Below, piece after piece: positions 28,004-37,819 of a stretch of DNA of 64,000 bases. This DNA comes from Planifilum fimeticola (GTDB lineage: Bacteria; Bacillota; Bacilli; Thermoactinomycetales; DSM-44946), in the NCBI RefSeq assembly GCF_003001905.1, contig NZ_PVNE01000011.1:40599-104598 (forward strand), given 5' to 3'. The notes beneath the pieces were generated by a model. That model was not told where the DNA came from, did not search any database, and saw only the letters and a program-made list of their open reading frames with translations. Position 1 is the stretch's first letter. Every line of letters begins with the position of its first letter. The position numbers were made by a program, and so were the translations under genes.

Positions 28004-28426
28004 ATGATTCCTTTGGAATCGCGCATCGAAAACCTTCGCGCCGGCTACGGCGAGTTGAAAGCCGTCTTTGAACAGCAGGGCTTTACCCTGGGAGGGGGGT
28101 ACGAATACGACCACGGTTATTTCGACAAACCCCTCGACCCGGAAAGCGACCAGGCGCACCGCGCCTATCTGCGCGTCCCCGTTTTCGCCGTCGAAGGAAA
28201 CATCGAAGATGACAGCGCCACGGTCCGTTTGGGCAAACCCTTCGTGCTCAAACACGAGTTCAAAACGGGACCGGACGATCGCGTCACCACCGGCGTATTC
28301 AGCGGGCTTGTCAACCAGTTCACCGAACCCGCCGACAAGGACGATGCCGTTGAAACCGTGTGGGTGGAAAGGGCCAAGTCCGCTTTAAACGAATTGGAAC
28401 GGGGACTTGAACCGCTGATCCACTGA
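28004..28426 (+). CDS. yugN: YugN-family protein
   Basis: 140 residues, ATG preceded by AAAGGAGATGGG. The sequence (SRIENLRAGYGELKAVFEQQGF, YEYDHGYFDKPLD, LRVPVFAVEGNI, VWVERAKSALNELE) matches the YugN-like family found across Bacillales. Function is unknown; it is a small cytoplasmic alpha/beta protein. It is transcribed opposite to the surrounding tRNA genes, sitting between tRNA-Trp and tRNA-Cys. Confidence 0.88.
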   Translation: MIPLESRIENLRAGYGELKAVFEQQGFTLGGGYEYDHGYFDKPLDPESDQAHRAYLRVPVFAVEGNIEDDSATVRLGKPFVLKHEFKTGPDDRVTTGVFSGLVNQFTEPADKDDAVETVWVERAKSALNELERGLEPLIH

Positions 28427-28435
28427 AAAGAAAAT

Positions 28436-28509
28436 TGGCAGGGGCGGCAGGAATCGAACCCGCACCGGAGGTTTTGGAGACCTCTGTTCTACCATTAAAC
28501 TACGCCCCT
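28436..28509 (-). tRNA. tRNA-Trp (CCA)
   Basis: 74 nt, acceptor AGGGGCG/CGCCCCT, anticodon loop CTCCAAA, encoded CCA. It lies only 9 bases from the end of the opposing yugN gene. Confidence 0.95.
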
Positions 28510-28516
28510 AAGTGCA

Positions 28517-28592
28517 TGGTGCCGGATGTAGGACTCGAACCCACGACACCTCGCTTACAAGGCGAGTGCTCTACCAGCTGAGCTAATCCGGC
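28517..28592 (-). tRNA. tRNA-Thr (TGT)
   Basis: 76 nt, acceptor GCCGGAT/ATCCGGC, anticodon loop CTTGTAA, encoded CCA. Confidence 0.95.
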
Positions 28593-28595
28593 ATG

Positions 28596-28671
<76 letters not shown>

Positions 28672-28750
28672 AATCGCCCGACGAACCGGAAACCGGTTCG
28701 ATCGGTGAAAAAAAGACTCCTGAGACTTTCAGAAGTCTGCTCAAATAAAC

Positions 28751-28845
28751 TGGCGGAGAGGGAGGGATTCGAACCCTCGAGACGGGTTTTTACCCGTCTA
28801 CACGATTTCCAGTCGTGCTCCTTCGGCCAGCTCGGACACCTCTCC
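28751..28845 (-). tRNA. tRNA-Ser (GGA)
   Basis: 95 nt with a long variable arm (TAGACGGGTAAAAACCCGTCT), acceptor GGAGAGG/CCTCTCC, anticodon loop CTGGAAA, encoded CCA. First tRNA after the promoter. Confidence 0.95.
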
Positions 28846-28873
28846 ACGAAATTTCTTAGCCGTGACATTCATT

Positions 28874-28903
28874 ATTCTATATCGGGAAGATTCCCCGTGT
28901 CAA
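28874..28903 (-). promoter_or_regulatory. SigA-type promoter of the tRNA cluster
   Basis: Minus strand: TTGACA (28898-28903), 18-base spacer, TAGAAT (28874-28879). The first tRNA begins about 30 bases downstream. Confidence 0.78.
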
Positions 28904-29178
28904 GAGGAAAATCATCCCCAGATTTTCCCCCTGCAAACCGCGGGGCGCAAAAAGTTCCGTACGGCAGGCAGTCTGTCCCATAAAGGTCCTTTTTATGCCC
29001 CGCCCCGACAAAAGAGGCGTTTAATTCGGAATAAAAGGAGTATTGAAAACACGACCGACTATTGATAAATATGGAATCGGGAGGATGTATCCCGCAAAAA
29101 CAGCTGTTTTTGTCCAGGCGGTAAAGGTCGGATCGGTCCGTAGGTGCAAACATCTCCATCCGGTTGGGGGGATTGGAC
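28904..29178. other. Divergent intergenic region before the lactate permease
   Basis: No gene seen. A weak plus-strand promoter is possible: TTGAAA (29043-29048), 17 bases, TAAATA (29066-29071). No riboswitch was recognised. Confidence 0.4.
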
Positions 29179-30954
29179 ATGCTTTCCTTGTTGGCCTTGC
29201 TTCCCGTGCTGACGGTTTTTTTGTTCCTGGTGGCTTTCAAGTGGCCGGCGAAAACGGCCATGCCCCTCGCCTTTGTCGTCACGGTGGGGCTGGCCCTGTG
29301 GGTGTGGGAGGTTTCCTTCAATCAGGTCCTCGCGGCCACGGTCGACGGTTTGATCACGGCGCTGACCCTTCTCTACATCATCTTCGGAGCCATCCTGATG
29401 CTGAACACGTTGAGTGAGAGCGGCGCCCTGATCACAATCCGAAAAGGGCTGTCAAACATCTCCCCGGACCGGCGGGTCCAGGCGGTGATCATTGCCTGGC
29501 TGTTCGGCTCCTTCATCGAGGGGGCCGCCGGTTTTGGCACCCCCGCCGCCGTGGCCGCTCCGCTGTTGGTCGGATTGGGCTTTCCGGCGATGGCGGCGGT
29601 GGTGTGCGCCTTGATCATCCAGAGCACTCCGGTCTCCTTCGGCGCCCTGGGAACGCCGATTCTGGTGGGAGTCAGTTCGGGATTGGGAGAAGGCAAGCTG
29701 AGCGAAGTGACGAAGGTGGTGGGTTCCGATTGGGAATCGGTCCTCTCCTCCATCGGCGCGAAGGTGGCGGTTCTGCACTTCGCTGCAGGATTTTTCATCC
29801 CTCTGCTGATGGTCAGCATCCTGACCCGCTTCTTCGGTAAAAACCGCTCATTCCGGGAGGGGCTCAGAGCGTGGAGGTTTGCCTTTTTCGGAGCCTTGGC
29901 GATGACGATCCCCTATATTCTTACGGCCGTCACCCTCGGCCCCGAATTCCCCTCCCTCTTCGGCGGATTGATCGGACTGGCGGTGGTGGTGTGGGCGGCA
30001 CGGAAGGGATGGTTTCATCCGAAAGACGGCATATGGGATTTCGACGCTCCAGAAAAATGGGATCGGGAATGGGTGGGCAACCTTCGCCTGAACGACCCGG
30101 CATCCCTCTCCGTCAACATGCCCTCCTGGAAAGCGTGGACTCCTTATCTCTTGGTGGGATTGTTTCTGGTCCTCACCCGGATGGACTCTCTCCCCGTCAA
30201 AGGGTGGCTCAACGGTGTAACCATAGACCTTGAGAATTTGTTCGGGTCCGGCATGTCCGTCAGCGTGAGCCCCCTCTATCTCCCGGGAACCATCTTCATC
30301 GCGGTGGTTCTCCTCACCGGTTTGATCCATCGGATGGACAACGCCTCCTTCCGGAGGGCCTGGACAAGCACCTTCAAAACGACGGGGCTGGCCTCGGTCG
30401 CCCTTCTCTTTGCGGTTCCGATGGTGAAAGTGTTCATCGGTTCTTCCGGGGGAGCCGCCGGTTACGACAGCATGCCCATTGAACTGGCCAAGGGCGTGGC
30501 CGACACGGTGGGGGCCGTCTGGCCCATCTTCGCCCCGTCCATCGGCGCCCTGGGAGCCTTCATCGCGGGCAGCAACACCGTCTCCAACATGATGTTCTCC
30601 CTGTTCCAGTTCGGAGTGGGAACGCGGATCGGGGCGGATCCCTCCTGGATCGTCGCTCTGCAGGCCATCGGCGGAGCCGCGGGAAACATGATCTGCGTCC
30701 ACAACGTGGTGGCCGCTTCCGCCACCGTCGGGCTGATCAATAAGGAAGGAGCCATCATCCGCAAGACGCTCCTGCCCACCCTGTATTACGTCCTCTTCGG
30801 CGGCGCGCTGGGTTACACGATCCTGCACGGCTTCGGATGGAACATCGGAACGGTGATCGTCCTCGGAACCGTCGCCGGTTTCGCCATTCTCCTGGCCCGC
30901 TTCGGAAAAAACCCTCCGGGTCTGTCCCAACCCGGCTCGGCCCACAAGGGATGA
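29179..30954 (+). CDS. lctP: L-lactate permease (LctP family)
   Basis: 591 residues from ATG at 29179 (GGGGGGATT upstream; an in-frame TTG at 29164 is the alternative). About 14 membrane segments. Family signatures include [26 protein letters not shown] (in outline), [27 protein letters not shown] and [24 protein letters not shown]. It imports lactate or glycolate with protons across the cytoplasmic membrane. It is alone on its strand and ends near a hairpin shared with the convergent glpD. Confidence 0.95.
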   Translation: MLSLLALLPVLTVFLFLVAFKWPAKTAMPLAFVVTVGLALWVWEVSFNQVLAATVDGLITALTLLYIIFGAILMLNTLSESGALITIRKGLSNISPDRRVQAVIIAWLFGSFIEGAAGFGTPAAVAAPLLVGLGFPAMAAVVCALIIQSTPVSFGALGTPILVGVSSGLGEGKLSEVTKVVGSDWESVLSSIGAKVAVLHFAAGFFIPLLMVSILTRFFGKNRSFREGLRAWRFAFFGALAMTIPYILTAVTLGPEFPSLFGGLIGLAVVVWAARKGWFHPKDGIWDFDAPEKWDREWVGNLRLNDPASLSVNMPSWKAWTPYLLVGLFLVLTRMDSLPVKGWLNGVTIDLENLFGSGMSVSVSPLYLPGTIFIAVVLLTGLIHRMDNASFRRAWTSTFKTTGLASVALLFAVPMVKVFIGSSGGAAGYDSMPIELAKGVADTVGAVWPIFAPSIGALGAFIAGSNTVSNMMFSLFQFGVGTRIGADPSWIVALQAIGGAAGNMICVHNVVAASATVGLINKEGAIIRKTLLPTLYYVLFGGALGYTILHGFGWNIGTVIVLGTVAGFAILLARFGKNPPGLSQPGSAHKG

Positions 30955-30965
30955 GAAGAAAAATG

Positions 30966-31003
30966 GCGGGATTCCCCTCTTGCCTTGCGGAGGGGAATCC
31001 CGC
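30966..31003. terminator. Bidirectional hairpin between lctP and glpD
   Basis: GCGGGATTCCCCTC / GAGGGGAATCCCGC, a perfect 14-base-pair stem, between the 3' ends of two convergent genes. The T-tract is imperfect. Confidence 0.75.
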
Positions 31004-31023
31004 GATTCGTTTGTTCCCCTTCT

Positions 31024-32682
31024 TTACACAAACTCCGTCGCCTCTCGGATGCACAGGTCCAGATCCGCCCGGCGGCGGGAGCAGGTCTCCTCATCCCAGC
31101 CGCACACATCCCGCATGCAGTCCAGCACGGGATCTTTCCACCGCTTCACCCGGTGGATGTCGAAAAACAGATCCCCGGTGCGGCGAACCCAGAAATCGGC
31201 GGGGGTTGCGGCCATTTCCTCTTCCACGGCGTAGAGCAGAACGGCGTACAGGGAAGGAGGCAATCCGTAAGCTTCCGCTTCTTTCCCTTGCGAGGCGATC
31301 CGCCCGAACACCTTGTCGATGTTGGTCCCATAGCGCCGGACAAGCCGCTGCGACTCCTGTTCGTCCAATCCCAGCTCCGTCCCCTCCCGCACCTTTTCCT
31401 CGACGAAGGCGGGGAAGCGGTCGGACCCGCCGACATCGCCGCCGGAGAGGGGAATCCGCTCCGTCACGCATGGCCCGAAGGGACCCGCCCCCTCCTCGGC
31501 CAGTCCGGCGCACACCCGATCAACCACCCGCTGCGCCATTTTGCGGTAACCGGTCAATTTTCCCCCCGCAATGGTGATCAGTCCGGTCTCGGAAAGAAAG
31601 ATCTCATCCTTCCGGGAAATTTCCGTCGTCGGCTTTCCTTCCTCGCGGATGAGGGGACGGATTCCGGCCCAGCCCGATTCGATCTGATCCGCCGTGAGCC
31701 GAACGGAGGGAAACATCCCGTTGACCGCCTCCAGGAGGTAATCGCGATCCTCCCCGCTCATGTGCGGACGGGCCGGATCCCCGCGATATTCGGTGTCCGT
31801 CGTTCCGATGTAGGTCTTTCCGTCCCGAGGGATGGCGAACACCATCCGGCCGTCCGGCGCGTCGAAATAGACGGCGTGACGGAGTGGGAAATGTTTCTGG
31901 TCGGTCACGATGTGGATCCCCTTGCTCCATTGAATGGTCTTCCCCGTTTTCGACCCGTCTTTTTCGCGCAGAAAGTCCACCCAGGGACCCGTGGCGTTGA
32001 CCACTTTCTTGGCGTGAATCCGGTAGGAATCGCCGGTCAAGGTGTCGATCACCTCGGCCCCGATCACTTTTCCGTCCCGATAAAGCAGGTTTTCCGCCTT
32101 GGCGTAATTGGAGGCAAGAGCGCCCCGCTCCACCGCTTCCTTCAGCACTTCCAGCGTCAACCGGGCATCGTCGGTCCGATATTCCACATAGAGTCCGGCT
32201 CCCTTCAATCCCTCCTTCCTCAACAGCGGCTCCCGCTCCAGCGTGTCCGTCGGATTCAGCATCCTCCTCCGTTCTTCCTTTTTCACCCCGGCCAAACGGT
32301 CGTACACGAACAATCCGAGCGAAATGCCCGCCTTGCTGAAGGTCCCCCCTTCGACGACCGGCAACAGCATCCATTCCGGTGTCGTCACATGGGGACCGTT
32401 TTCATAGACGATCGCCCGCTCTTTTCCCACCTCGGCGACCAGTCCGATTTCCAGCTGTTTCAGATACCGGAGCCCGCCGTGAACCAGCTTGGTCGAGCGG
32501 CTCGACGTGCCCGCCGCAAAATCCTGCATTTCGACAAGCCCGACGGAAAGCCCCCTCGTCCGGGCATCCAGGGCGATTCCCGCCCCGGTGATCCCCCCTC
32601 CGATGACGAGCAGATCCAGCTTTTCTTCCGCCATCGTCCGCAGATGGTCCGACCGCCTCAGACCGGAAAACGGCTGTTTCAA
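31024..32682 (-). CDS. glpD: Aerobic glycerol-3-phosphate dehydrogenase
   Basis: About 552 residues from TTG at 32682, which has GGGGTGG five bases upstream and gives an N-terminus (MKQPFSGLRR) collinear with Bacillus GlpD; the longer ATG starts overlap the leader terminator. The FAD dinucleotide motif LLVIGGGITGAGIALDA, then FAAGTSSRSTKLVHGGLRYL, VNATGPWVD and GGKLTGYRKMA are GlpD signatures. It is a peripheral membrane flavoenzyme oxidising glycerol-3-phosphate to DHAP with quinone. A terminator hairpin in its leader and the adjacent glpP indicate antitermination control. Confidence 0.95.
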   Translation of the reverse strand: MKQPFSGLRRSDHLRTMAEEKLDLLVIGGGITGAGIALDARTRGLSVGLVEMQDFAAGTSSRSTKLVHGGLRYLKQLEIGLVAEVGKERAIVYENGPHVTTPEWMLLPVVEGGTFSKAGISLGLFVYDRLAGVKKEERRRMLNPTDTLEREPLLRKEGLKGAGLYVEYRTDDARLTLEVLKEAVERGALASNYAKAENLLYRDGKVIGAEVIDTLTGDSYRIHAKKVVNATGPWVDFLREKDGSKTGKTIQWSKGIHIVTDQKHFPLRHAVYFDAPDGRMVFAIPRDGKTYIGTTDTEYRGDPARPHMSGEDRDYLLEAVNGMFPSVRLTADQIESGWAGIRPLIREEGKPTTEISRKDEIFLSETGLITIAGGKLTGYRKMAQRVVDRVCAGLAEEGAGPFGPCVTERIPLSGGDVGGSDRFPAFVEEKVREGTELGLDEQESQRLVRRYGTNIDKVFGRIASQGKEAEAYGLPPSLYAVLLYAVEEEMAATPADFWVRRTGDLFFDIHRVKRWKDPVLDCMRDVCGWDEETCSRRRADLDLCIREATEFV

Positions 32683-32702
32683 GAAATCCACCCCTTTCAT
32701 GG

Positions 32703-32748
32703 AAAAAACCACAATCCTCCGTACGTACATCCGTACGAAGTATTGTGG
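32703..32748 (-). terminator. Leader terminator of glpD, the probable target of GlpP antitermination
   Basis: On the minus strand CCACAAT-A-CTTCGTACG pairs with CGTACGGAG-G-ATTGTGG (one G-T pair, one mismatch), then TTTTTT. It stands between glpP and the glpD ribosome binding site, where Bacillus glpD has its GlpP-controlled terminator. Confidence 0.82.
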
Positions 32749-32870
32749 CCTTCTCCCGTCTCACCCGGATATTAACTTTTCCCGAATCCCGTTTTCGACG
32801 AAGGAAACGCTCGCTGCCTCATTATTCCTGTTCCCTTTTCTCCCAACGATAAACCCGGAAATGCAAAACC

Positions 32871-33422
32871 TCACATCCGTTCCCATATTTCCCGGCGCGA
32901 GGTGGTCACCGCCACCGCCCCCGCCTCGAGGGCGGCGCACACTTCCTCCCGGCTCCGGATCAAACCTCCGGCCAGAATGGGGATGTCAATCCGCTGCCGA
33001 ACCTCCTGAATGATGTGGGGAATGATGCCGGGCAACACTTCGATGTAATCCGGACGAAAGGAATCCAGCAGCCGGTAGCTGGTCTCCATGGCATGGGAAT
33101 CCAGCAGGAAGATCCGCTGAACCGCCATCAGCGACCGTTTTTTTGCCACCTGGACCACCTGGGTGCGGGTGGAAATCAGGCCGGCGGGGCGAATTTGTTG
33201 ACACAAAAATTCCGCCGCATGCTCGTCGTTTCTCAACCCCTTGATCAAATCCACATGCAATAGCACCTTCTTGTTCCGCTTCTTCGCCATCGATACCAGA
33301 GACTGGAGTTGCGCCGCGTGGCAATCCAGCAGGATTACGTATTCGTACGGAGACTTCAGCATCCGCTCGAAGTCCTTGACGCTCCTCGCCGCCGGTACGA
33401 TTTTCTGATCACCCAAGTGCAT
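32871..33422 (-). CDS. glpP: Glycerol-3-phosphate-responsive antiterminator GlpP
   Basis: 183 residues from ATG at 33422. It is a TIM-barrel-type protein: VILLDCHAAQLQSLV, KVLLHVDLIKGLRNDEHAAEFLCQ, GLISTRTQVVQVAKKRSL, RIFLLDSHAMETS and YIEVLPGIIPHII are GlpP signatures, with PILAGGLIRSREEV binding the ligand phosphate. GlpP bound to glycerol-3-phosphate acts on leader mRNA to stop premature termination. It lies directly upstream of glpD and its leader terminator. Confidence 0.94.
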   Translation of the reverse strand: MHLGDQKIVPAARSVKDFERMLKSPYEYVILLDCHAAQLQSLVSMAKKRNKKVLLHVDLIKGLRNDEHAAEFLCQQIRPAGLISTRTQVVQVAKKRSLMAVQRIFLLDSHAMETSYRLLDSFRPDYIEVLPGIIPHIIQEVRQRIDIPILAGGLIRSREEVCAALEAGAVAVTTSRREIWERM

Positions 33423-33655
33423 CTCCGCGCTCCCCCATGGCTGTGTAAAATCGCCGCAGGGCATCCTTCACACATGCCCGCCGGGCGCCTCCCCTGTGAA
33501 CTTTCGGACGTCAGATTGCCCAGGGCATGCTGACCGGTCTCCGGGACCGGGAGTCGGGAAGCGATTTCCGCATCACGCTCCGTCCCGGGAAACATCGCTT
33601 TCCTTTGATTCTCTTTTTCGATCATGCTTGATGGATTTCCTTCGCGTGAAATATG

Positions 33656-34915
33656 TCACCTTCGGTACATGATCGTCAGCGCAAGCCCGTAAAGAGCCCA
33701 CGCGGCCGTCCCCATAGCCGCCCCCGAAACCGTCAAGGCCCCCCGACCCAAACCGGTTCCGAGGGCCAGAAGCACTGCGGCCGCGGCAGACCCCGTCAAG
33801 GCGGCAATCGTCATCTTCCGGGGCATCATTTCGTGCAAAGCGGGAGCTTGCTCCGAAGGATCCTTCGCCGCATGATGGCCGTAACGCCCCATCCAGCGCA
33901 AAAAAGGAAGGATCTTGGCCATGTAGGCGCTGATGTTCCATTGCAGAAATCCGAACAGGGACAGCAGGAGGCCGGAAGCCGCCCAATTCTCCTGGAGACT
34001 GCCGGAGGAGGCTATCGCCCACGCCGCCATCACCGGCCATCCACCGTACAGCCCGCCGAGGATCCATTTCAGCACCCACTCCACTTCCCGACGGCGTCGA
34101 TGGCGAAAATGGCGATACAAATCGACCAGCACCCAAGCATAGCCGACCAGGTAGAGGATCCACCCGGCTGCCGATATCCCCTCGGAGGCCGCGGACCCTG
34201 CGCCTGCCTCCAGGGCTTCTCCCGCAAGTACCGCCGCCATTCCGGCAAGCACCAGAATCCCCGGCCCGCTTTTGCGCAATCCCTTGTACCGGGAAGAGAC
34301 AAAAAAGCTCATCAGGCGGGGACTGATCAGGATGATCAAGGTGGTAAACCAGCCGACGATCCCCGACATCATGTGCAAAGGCAGGGTGTTCCCTCCGGCG
34401 GGAAACCGGCCGAGGGACATGGCGACGCCCAGCAGCACGTTAATAAAGAAAAAGGGAAAGGCGGCCGCGATCAGCAGCGCCTCAGCCTTTTTTTTCAGCG
34501 TCCGCAGGGTTTGTCCAAGATTCCACAATAGAAAACCGGTCGACAGGATCAAAAGCAGCCCGCCGACCGCGGTGATGCGCCACATGTGGACAAGAAACCC
34601 CAGGGGGAGGGCGACGGCGCCGAGCACGATCAAGGCATACTGAACATATCCGAGGCGAATCGAGTACAGACGGCCCTGAAAGGCGACGGGCACGATTTGC
34701 AGCATCGCCCCGTGCACCACGACCATCGCATACCCGATCACAAACAGATGAACCGCCGCCAGGAGATAAGAATCGATCCACCTGCCCCGGGAGAGCGACT
34801 CCGCCGCCAGGATCATGAAAAACCAGCAGACGCCGAGGAACCCGGCTCCGGTCAACATGTACACTCGGGTGATCCGAAAGCGGGACGACAGGCGATTCGG
34901 CTTCGTCGCGGACAT
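33656..34915 (-). CDS. Polytopic membrane protein, heme-copper oxidase I-like
   Basis: 419 residues from ATG at 34915 with GGAGGGATTGCAC upstream. Ten to twelve hydrophobic helices. Helix-embedded histidines occur in AAVHLFVIGYAMVVVHGAMLQIVPV, in TLPLHMMSGIVGWFTTLI and in FLVHMWRI, a pattern seen in subunit-I-like and NnrS-like haem membrane proteins, but the full set of oxidase ligands is not evident. NISAYMAKILPFLRWMGRYG is a further conserved-looking loop. Function unknown. The C-terminal cytoplasmic loop has HHAAKDPSEQ. It lies between glpP and the glycerophosphodiesterase. Confidence 0.68.
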   Translation of the reverse strand: MSATKPNRLSSRFRITRVYMLTGAGFLGVCWFFMILAAESLSRGRWIDSYLLAAVHLFVIGYAMVVVHGAMLQIVPVAFQGRLYSIRLGYVQYALIVLGAVALPLGFLVHMWRITAVGGLLLILSTGFLLWNLGQTLRTLKKKAEALLIAAAFPFFFINVLLGVAMSLGRFPAGGNTLPLHMMSGIVGWFTTLIILISPRLMSFFVSSRYKGLRKSGPGILVLAGMAAVLAGEALEAGAGSAASEGISAAGWILYLVGYAWVLVDLYRHFRHRRRREVEWVLKWILGGLYGGWPVMAAWAIASSGSLQENWAASGLLLSLFGFLQWNISAYMAKILPFLRWMGRYGHHAAKDPSEQAPALHEMMPRKMTIAALTGSAAAAVLLALGTGLGRGALTVSGAAMGTAAWALYGLALTIMYRR

Positions 34916-34993
34916 GTGCAATCCCTCCAACCCTGGGTCAAAGCACCCTTATGTCAAAATCGATATCGGTCTTTTCCGGACGGGGAACATTAC

Positions 34994-35827
34994 CTACTTC
35001 AAACGGCCCAATTCGGGAAAATCGGTAACGATCCCGTCCACACCGAGGGCGATCATGCGTTCCGCCTCTTCCTTTGTCCGAATGGTGTACGGGGTGATCT
35101 TCATGCCCAGATCGTGGACGCGCCGGACCAGGTCCTCATCCACCAGCGACTGGCTGGGATTCACATAATCCGCATAGCGGGCGAAGGCGGCCAGATCCTC
35201 ATCGCTTACCCCGTCCTGGTAGTCGGCTTGGCTGAGGAGAACCCCCACCGGCACCGAAGGCAAAAGGCGATGGAATTTCTTCATCGATTCGTGCCCGAAG
35301 GATTGGACGATCACTTTTCCGTTTTTGGGCCGGTGCATGTTCCGCTTTTTCAGGGCATTGGCCACCTTTTCCTCAATTCCGGGATAAAGTTCGGGGCTTT
35401 TGATCTCGATCAGGATGCCGATCTTGCCCCGGTACCGATCGAGCACTTCCCCCAGGGTGGGAATCCTTTCGCCGGCAAACTCCGGCCCGAACCAGCTTCC
35501 CGCATCCAGCTTTTTCAGCTCCTCCAGGGTGAGATCCCCGACCCGCCCCGTACCGTCGGTGGTTCGGTCAACGGTGACGTCGTGCATGATCACCAGATGT
35601 CCGTCCTTGCTCATCTGCACGTCCAACTCGAAGAAATCCGCCTTCATTTCCACGGCCTTGTCAAAGGCCGCCATCGTGTTTTCCGGAGCATGGCCCGAGG
35701 CGCCCCGGTGGGCGATGTTTAAGAACGAATCCTTCGCCTCCGCCCCGGACCCGAACACTCCAAAAGAGATGCTCAGAATAAAAAGGGTCAGAAAGGAAAC
35801 AATCAGCCAGCGTCTCTTCCGAAACAT
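34994..35827 (-). CDS. Secreted glycerophosphodiester phosphodiesterase
   Basis: 277 residues from ATG at 35827 behind GGAGGGGGAG. A signal peptide (WLIVSFLTLFILSISFGVFGSGAEA) precedes the catalytic core: IAHRGASGHAPENTMAAF with the HR pair and Glu, FELDVQMSKDGHLVIMHD with metal ligands and second His, and a TIM-barrel end GVDGIVTDFPE. It hydrolyses glycerophosphodiesters outside the membrane to glycerol-3-phosphate, the substrate and signal of the nearby GlpD/GlpP. It may be called GlpQ-like. Confidence 0.94.
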   Translation of the reverse strand: MFRKRRWLIVSFLTLFILSISFGVFGSGAEAKDSFLNIAHRGASGHAPENTMAAFDKAVEMKADFFELDVQMSKDGHLVIMHDVTVDRTTDGTGRVGDLTLEELKKLDAGSWFGPEFAGERIPTLGEVLDRYRGKIGILIEIKSPELYPGIEEKVANALKKRNMHRPKNGKVIVQSFGHESMKKFHRLLPSVPVGVLLSQADYQDGVSDEDLAAFARYADYVNPSQSLVDEDLVRRVHDLGMKITPYTIRTKEEAERMIALGVDGIVTDFPELGRLK

Positions 35828-35914
35828 CGGATCTCCCCCTCCCACGATTGATCCGGGCCCTTCGCCCGGTTGTTGGATCCGATTATATATATACGGGGGG
35901 ATCCAAAAATTTTA

Positions 35915-37591
35915 TTACCTTGAAATCACCGGCAGAAGGATGGTGGAAGGATGCGGTTTGCTGTGGTAGACCGTCTGTTCCGCCACTTCCATGTCGGTAC
36001 TCCGCCCCAGCGGCGCTCCGGTATTCAAATTGCGGTCATACTTGGGAAAGGCGCTGGAGGCGATCTCCACGCGGATGCGATGTCCCTTCTTGAACACGTG
36101 GGATGTGTTCCACAAGTCGATCTCAAACCGGTAAATGCGCCCCGGCTCGAGCAACTCCGGCCGGTCCATCCCCTTCAGAAAGCGCCCCCGCACCATGCCG
36201 TCCGTCAGCCGTTGGGCGAATCCGTTCGGCCACACATCCAGCAGTTTTGCCATAAAATCCGTATCCCTTGCGCTGGTGGAGGCAAACAGTTCCATCCGGA
36301 CCGGTCCGGTCACCTCCAGATCCTCTTCCAGCGGAGGCGTGGTGTATACCAGCACGTCATCTCTCCGCTCCACTGCGGAATAATCATCGGGACCGCCGAT
36401 CTGGGCGGAGGTCATGTCGGTGATGTAGGGGACGGGATTCGCGGGATCGTACCGATACCGGTCAAAGGGTGCCTCTCCCTCCTCCGGGGGATCGACGGAC
36501 AGGCGTCCGTCGCCGAAGCGGCTGTTGGCCCGACCTCCGCTGTGAAGGTAATACCGGGTCCACCGGGTGTCGGGAAGGGGCCAATCCTCTTCCTCCCGCC
36601 ACCGGTTCTCCCCCATGACGAAGATGCGGACCGGGGGCTCGTCCATGATCCCGTTTTCTTCCCCCTTCAACCAATGGTCGAACCACCGAAGCTGGTATCC
36701 CAGCAGGTCGATGACGGACTCCGGCCCGAAATCGATCTCCCCCAGACGGGTGGAGCGATTGATCCGGTGCGGCCAGGGACCCATGATCAGCTTCTGGCTG
36801 CGCCGGGCCCGCTCCGTGGCGGCATGGCGGACCATTCCCATGTAGTTGAGGGGCGTGCCCACCTGCTCGTCGTCGTACCAGCCGGAAATGTGAAGCACCG
36901 GCAAGTCCAGTTCGTGGAAACGGTTTTGATAGCTGATTTCCTTCCACCACTCGTCCAACTGCGGATGGCGAATCTCCTCCCGCCAATGGGGAAGATGCTT
37001 TCCCGTCAGCTCGTCCATGGTCTCCAGGGGGAGATGCCAATAGATCCGCTCCCAGTCGATCACGTCCACATTCTGCATCACCCGTCCGCTGGTCATGTAG
37101 AGCCAGCACAGGTGGTGGGGCGTGGGCACCCCCGTCGGCCATTCCACAAAGGGATCCGACGGCGTCACGATGCTGATCATCGTCTTCAAGTGAGGTGGAT
37201 GGTGCAAGGCGGCCAACCACTGAACCCGCGCCAGGTAAGACGCGCCCATGGTACCGACGGCCCCGCTGCACCAGGGTTGGGCCGCCGCCCACTCGATGCT
37301 GTCGTACCCGTCGCGCCCCTCGTTCCGGTATGGGACGAATTCCCCTTCGGAATCGCCCCGACCGCGAACATCCATGTACACCACGCCGTAACCGTGGGAA
37401 GCGAAGAAACGGGCCGTAGCGTCAATCTCATCGCCGGTCTTCCCGTACGGCGTCCGGACCACGATGGCCGGAACCTCCTCCTGTGAACGGGGGCGGTACA
37501 CGTCTGCGGAAAGGGTGATGCCGTCCCGCATCGGCACCCGGACATCCCGTTGCACCATGACTTCCCAAGTTCCGGATCTCGCTCTGCTCAT
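35915..37591 (-). CDS. S15-family (CocE/NonD-type) hydrolase
   Basis: 558 residues from ATG at 37591 (AAAAGGGGTGTCGGG upstream). The alpha/beta-hydrolase domain carries VPMRDGITLSADVYRP, FFASHGYGVVYMDVRGRGDSEG and nucleophile region VGTMGASYLARVQWLAALHHPP; most relatives have GxSYxG, here GASYLA, with the Ser kept. LHISGWYDDEQVGTPLNYMG and LIMGPWPHRINRS supply the acid and His regions. The C-terminal 200 residues form the jelly-roll domain (FMAKLLDVWPNGFAQRLTDGMVRGRF). It is a dipeptidyl-peptidase or ester/amide hydrolase; substrate unknown. Confidence 0.88.
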   Translation of the reverse strand: MSRARSGTWEVMVQRDVRVPMRDGITLSADVYRPRSQEEVPAIVVRTPYGKTGDEIDATARFFASHGYGVVYMDVRGRGDSEGEFVPYRNEGRDGYDSIEWAAAQPWCSGAVGTMGASYLARVQWLAALHHPPHLKTMISIVTPSDPFVEWPTGVPTPHHLCWLYMTSGRVMQNVDVIDWERIYWHLPLETMDELTGKHLPHWREEIRHPQLDEWWKEISYQNRFHELDLPVLHISGWYDDEQVGTPLNYMGMVRHAATERARRSQKLIMGPWPHRINRSTRLGEIDFGPESVIDLLGYQLRWFDHWLKGEENGIMDEPPVRIFVMGENRWREEEDWPLPDTRWTRYYLHSGGRANSRFGDGRLSVDPPEEGEAPFDRYRYDPANPVPYITDMTSAQIGGPDDYSAVERRDDVLVYTTPPLEEDLEVTGPVRMELFASTSARDTDFMAKLLDVWPNGFAQRLTDGMVRGRFLKGMDRPELLEPGRIYRFEIDLWNTSHVFKKGHRIRVEIASSAFPKYDRNLNTGAPLGRSTDMEVAEQTVYHSKPHPSTILLPVISR

Positions 37592-37723
37592 CCCGACACC
37601 CCTTTTCACAGTTCGCGTTTTCTCATGAAGCCCGGGGGATCTCCCGCCGGAGATCAAATCTCCCACAGAATCATTTCCCGTTTTCCCTCTCCAGTTCCTC
37701 TTTCGCTCCTCCGTCCTCGGCGG

Positions 37724-37753
37724 TTGGCCCGAAGGCCTGCAAAATGGTATACT
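37724..37753 (+). promoter_or_regulatory. Probable promoter of ygzB
   Basis: TTGGCC (37724-37729), 18 bases, TATACT (37748-37753), 67 bases before the ygzB start. Confidence 0.55.
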
Positions 37754-37819
37754 GAAAGAGATTCAACACCGGGGTGCGGTCGAACCGGCCCCACTTTCGT
37801 TGAAAGGGAGCAAAAAGCC

